From: AP-15 sp035509615
Lineage (GTDB): Bacteria; Pseudomonadota; Alphaproteobacteria; ATCC43930; CGMCC-115725
NCBI GenBank assembly: GCA_035509615.1
Contig: DATJLK010000098.1
Coordinates: forward strand, 1 to 64,000
Reading direction: 5' to 3'
Length of the DNA: 64,000 nt
How positions within the stretch are numbered: the first letter of the stretch is position 1; every line of letters begins with the position of its first letter. The notes under the pieces are model-generated. The model was not told the DNA's origin, ran no database searches, and saw nothing but the letters and a program-made list of their open reading frames with translations. A program made the position numbers and the translations under genes. Positions 61,217 through 64,000 of this stretch are shown piece by piece.

Positions 61217-62359
61217 TCAGTCGCGCAGAAATCGGAGCAGCAATTCGGTGACTTTTTCAGGCTGCTCCTGTTGCACCCAATGCCCGGCGCCGTCCAGCAG
61301 GTGGACGCCGGTCATCCGCGTGCAGGCGGTGCCGTTCATCTTTTCGACCGCCCCTGGGCGCTGGTAGACGCCCCAGTCGCTGCTGCCCGAGATAAAGATC
61401 GACGGTATGTCGATGGTCTTGCCGGAATAAAGCTGCAGTTCGGCTTCGAACATGCCGCTGGTGCGCGAGCGGTACCAGTTGAGCCCGCCCTGAAACCCGT
61501 TGCGGCGGTATTCGCCAGCATAAACCGCAAGCGCATCATCGGGGAGCCATTGGCAAGCGGCAATCTCGGCTGGCGACGGCATCTCCTTGGCGACCGCGGT
61601 CGGCATGTCATCGGCGAGGTCCATTACGTAATAGGTCGGCATCTTGGCAAGCTCGGTCGCTGTCCAGCCGGCGAGCCGGTGCGGCTTGTTGCCTTTCCAG
61701 TCGGCGCTCTTGTGGTGGTAGTAGGCGCGCAGAAAATCGTGGACGCCCTGCTTGCAATACCACATCGCGGCATTGGCCGGGCGTGTCGAATACCACCATT
61801 GGTAATGCTTGCGTGGCCGCGGCAGTGCTGCCAGCGCTTCGTGAATGGTGGGGCTCTCCGGCACCTGCGGGACTTTGCCGTCGGTCTCGAATGGCAGGCT
61901 CGGCGGGCCCTCGAACGGCGCGCTCATCAGCGCCAACCGGCGGAACACATCAGGCCGCACGAGGGCGCACCAGGCCGCAACCCCGGCGCCGAAATCGTGC
62001 CCGATCACCGCCGCCGTTTCACGGTAGCCGAGCGCGGCGACGAGCCCGAGCGCATCGCGTACCGCGTTCAGATGGCGAAACGGGCGCAGATCGTCGTCGT
62101 AATGGGCGCTCCACCCGGTGGTGCGGCCGTAGCCGCGCAGATCGGGGGCCACGACATGGTACCCGGCGGATGCCAGCGGCCCGATGATCCGGCGCCAGGA
62201 ATAGGCGAGTTCAGGAAAACCATGCAGCAGCAACACGCAGGGACGGCCGGGCTCTCCGGCTTCGAGGATATGGACGCGCAGGCCGTTGACGCGCTCGACA
62301 AAGCGCGCGCGGGTGCCGGCGGGGAGAACCGATCCATCGAGCGGCTGCAGTTCGGTCAT
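61217..62359 (-). CDS. Epoxide-hydrolase-like alpha/beta hydrolase
   Basis: 380 aa from the ATG at 62359, preceded by AGGAGAGG; the frame is open further upstream but the extra 49 residues look non-coding. It has HGFPE (oxyanion HGxP, 46-50), nucleophile Asp122 in GHDFGAG, which marks epoxide hydrolases and dehalogenases rather than esterases, and His360 in GAGHW. The cap region contains candidate Tyr residues that would activate the epoxide. It is divergent from the molybdopterin subunit gene. Confidence 0.88.
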   Translation of the reverse strand: MTELQPLDGSVLPAGTRARFVERVNGLRVHILEAGEPGRPCVLLLHGFPELAYSWRRIIGPLASAGYHVVAPDLRGYGRTTGWSAHYDDDLRPFRHLNAVRDALGLVAALGYRETAAVIGHDFGAGVAAWCALVRPDVFRRLALMSAPFEGPPSLPFETDGKVPQVPESPTIHEALAALPRPRKHYQWWYSTRPANAAMWYCKQGVHDFLRAYYHHKSADWKGNKPHRLAGWTATELAKMPTYYVMDLADDMPTAVAKEMPSPAEIAACQWLPDDALAVYAGEYRRNGFQGGLNWYRSRTSGMFEAELQLYSGKTIDIPSIFISGSSDWGVYQRPGAVEKMNGTACTRMTGVHLLDGAGHWVQQEQPEKVTELLLRFLRD

Positions 62360-62477
62360 TGGCCTCTCCTTTAAGCGTCGCCAGGCTGGGGGTTCTGTCG
62401 CCGCCAGGTCAAACCGCGATACGATCCCCACCCCCACCGGTACATGCGGGGACAACGTAGAATGGCAGCGAGGATGC

Positions 62478-64000
62478 ATGAGTGTACAGAAGATCGGCGA
62501 CCACATCCGGCGTGAGGAAGACCCGCGGCTGCTTCGCGGCCGCGGTCGTTATGCCGATGATGTGCGTCTGCCGCGCGAGGTGCGCGGTTATGTGCTGCGC
62601 TCGCCGCATGCGCATGCGCAAATCCAGGCCATCGATACGGCTGCCGCGACGGTGTCGCCGGGGGTGTTGTGCGTCCTCACGGGCGAGGATCTGAAAGCGC
62701 GCGGGCTCGGCACGCTGCGCCCGCTGATGCCGCGCAGGCGGCGCGACGGTTCACCGGCCTTTGTCTGTCCCCAGCCGATCCTCGCCGACGGGGTGGTGCG
62801 CTATGTCGGCGACCCGGTCGCTTTCATCGTCGCTGAGACGCTGAATGAGGCCAAGGACGCCGCTGAGCTGATCGAGATCGATTACGCGATGCTGCCGGCG
62901 GTGATCACCGCCGAGGCGGCGCTCGCGCCGGGCGCGCCGGCACTGTGGCCGAACAACCCCGGCAACGAGGTCTTTCACCACGTCGCCGGCAACAAGGCGG
63001 CGGCCGATGCCGCGTTTGCCGGCGCGGCGCATATCGTCAAGCACCGCACGGTCAACAACCGCATCACCGCCAACAGCATGGAGCCGCGCGGCTGTCTCGC
63101 CGAGTACGACCCTGACGACCACAGATACACGATCCGCTGCACGATCCAGTCGGCGCACGGCACCAGGACAGCGCTCGCCGACCAGATCTTCAAGGTGCCG
63201 CAAAGCCGCGTGCGCGTATTGTGCGACAATATGGGCGGCGGGTTCGGCATGAAGGGCGGCTGCTATTCCGAATACGCGCTGTCGCTATGGGCAGCCGAGA
63301 TTATCGGGCGGCCGGTGAGGTGGATCGCCGAACGTTCGGAAAGCATCATGAGCGACGAGCAGAGCCGTGGCAGCATCGTGGACAGCGAACTGGCGCTTGA
63401 TGCCGACCTCAAATTCCTCGGCTTGCGGGTCAGGTGGGTGAACCCGATCGGCGCCTATTATTCGACCGATCGGCCAACAATCCCGATCACCACCGGGCTC
63501 GGCTGCCTGGTGAACACTTACGCGTTCCCGGCGGTGTATGTCGAAGTGACCGCGGTGCTAACCAATACGATGACCGTAGCACCCTATCGCGGCGGCGGCC
63601 GGCCCGAGCCGATCTATGTTACCGAAAGCATTATCGAAAAGGCGGCGCGCCAGTTCGGCGTCGATCCGGCCGAGTTGCGGCGGCGCAACGCCATACCCGC
63701 AAGTGCTATGCCCTATCCGACGCCGATGCAGCAGGTCTACGACAGCGGCGATTTTGTCAAGAACCTCGACGACTGTCTGGCGCTCGGCGACCACGCCGGA
63801 CAGGCGGCGCGCGCGGCCGCGGCAAGAGCCCGCGGCAAACTGTTCGGCATCGGCGTCGCCATGGTGACCGCGGCGACCGGCGGCCGCGACTACGAGCACG
63901 CCGAGATCCGCTTTGACGCGGCGGGCGGGGTCGTGCTGCTGACCGGCGCCATGGACCACGGCCAGGGCCATGCGACGACCTTCAAGCAGGTGCTGTCGGA
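62478..64000 (+). CDS. Xanthine dehydrogenase-family molybdopterin-binding subunit (CoxL-like), 3' end outside window
   Basis: At least 507 aa, open to the window edge. The ATG at 62478 follows GCGAGG. The N terminus is the family signature (KIGDHIRREEDPRLLRGRGRYADD), followed by LRSPHAHA, YVGDPVAFIVAET, EPRGCLAEYD, NMGGGFGMKGG and the active-site loop APYRGGGRPE, then ELRRRNAI. The loop resembles the form II (AYRGAGR) type of CoxL homologues, not the AYRCSFR loop of true CO dehydrogenases, so the substrate is probably an aldehyde or N-heterocycle. Small and medium subunits would be expected in the next genes beyond the window. Confidence 0.93.
   Translation, partial: MSVQKIGDHIRREEDPRLLRGRGRYADDVRLPREVRGYVLRSPHAHAQIQAIDTAAATVSPGVLCVLTGEDLKARGLGTLRPLMPRRRRDGSPAFVCPQPILADGVVRYVGDPVAFIVAETLNEAKDAAELIEIDYAMLPAVITAEAALAPGAPALWPNNPGNEVFHHVAGNKAAADAAFAGAAHIVKHRTVNNRITANSMEPRGCLAEYDPDDHRYTIRCTIQSAHGTRTALADQIFKVPQSRVRVLCDNMGGGFGMKGGCYSEYALSLWAAEIIGRPVRWIAERSESIMSDEQSRGSIVDSELALDADLKFLGLRVRWVNPIGAYYSTDRPTIPITTGLGCLVNTYAFPAVYVEVTAVLTNTMTVAPYRGGGRPEPIYVTESIIEKAARQFGVDPAELRRRNAIPASAMPYPTPMQQVYDSGDFVKNLDDCLALGDHAGQAARAAAARARGKLFGIGVAMVTAATGGRDYEHAEIRFDAAGGVVLLTGAMDHGQGHATTFKQVLS

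Noticed and set aside
62359..62506. 49-residue upstream extension of the epoxide hydrolase
   Set aside because: The ATG at 62359 has a strong ribosome-binding site, and the extension overlaps the start of the divergent molybdopterin gene.

Overview
The window looks like chromosomal DNA of a GC-rich proteobacterium, most likely an alphaproteobacterium. I infer this from a lysyl-phosphatidylglycerol synthase joined to an AcvB/VirJ-type domain (the LpiA/AtvA pair is known from rhizobia), CoxL-type molybdenum hydroxylase genes, and GH63-like, SDR and aldehyde dehydrogenase genes in flank operons. No rRNA or taxonomic marker is present, so this is an inference.

Positions 1-40352 hold one side of a large hybrid PKS/NRPS cluster, all on the + strand. 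In order: the 3' end of a type I PKS (ER-KR-ACP); a 695-bp gap with a probable IS5-family transposase scar; a 3217-aa hybrid protein (KS-AT-ACP-aminotransferase-luciferase-like monooxygenase-C-A-PCP); a 4127-aa NRPS (C-A-PCP-C-A-PCP-C-A(N-MT)-PCP-E); a 1081-aa NRPS (C-A-PCP); a 3971-aa NRPS (TubC docking-C-A-PCP-C-A(N-MT)-PCP-C-A-PCP-TE); and a type II thioesterase. Adenylation codes read by eye against GrsA give beta-amino fatty acyl - Thr - Val-like - Gln - D-N-Me-Thr - Gln - Thr - N-Me-Asn - Pro, released by a terminal thioesterase and probably cyclised. The KS-AT-ACP-AMT-MOX arrangement plus an N-Me-Asn...Pro end resembles the cyanobacterial puwainaphycin/minutissamide type and, more distantly, iturin/mycosubtilin. 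The PKS chain builds the lipid tail, AMT installs the beta-amino group, MOX probably hydroxylates the tail, and the NRPS modules extend it. The loading end (acyl-activating enzyme, early PKS modules) must lie upstream of the window. No transporter, MbtH or phosphopantetheinyl transferase is visible here.

Positions 40353-43935 form a boundary zone: a small orphan gene, a tRNA-Val(GAC) whose 3' end faces the cluster, two small exported proteins and a cystathionine beta-lyase. Positions 43936-47967 encode an unusual single polypeptide joining an MprF-type flippase/synthase to an AcvB/VirJ-type alpha/beta hydrolase.

Positions 48398-54332 are a leftward gene series: GH63-like glucosidase, SDR, membrane protein, then two decayed genes (a DUF202 protein and a sulfatase with a 17-bp triplication). 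Positions 54715-64000 hold an outer-membrane-like protein, a leftward ALDH-SDR-aldo/keto reductase operon, an exported aldose 1-epimerase, an epoxide-hydrolase-like enzyme and, running off the right edge, a xanthine dehydrogenase-family molybdopterin subunit.
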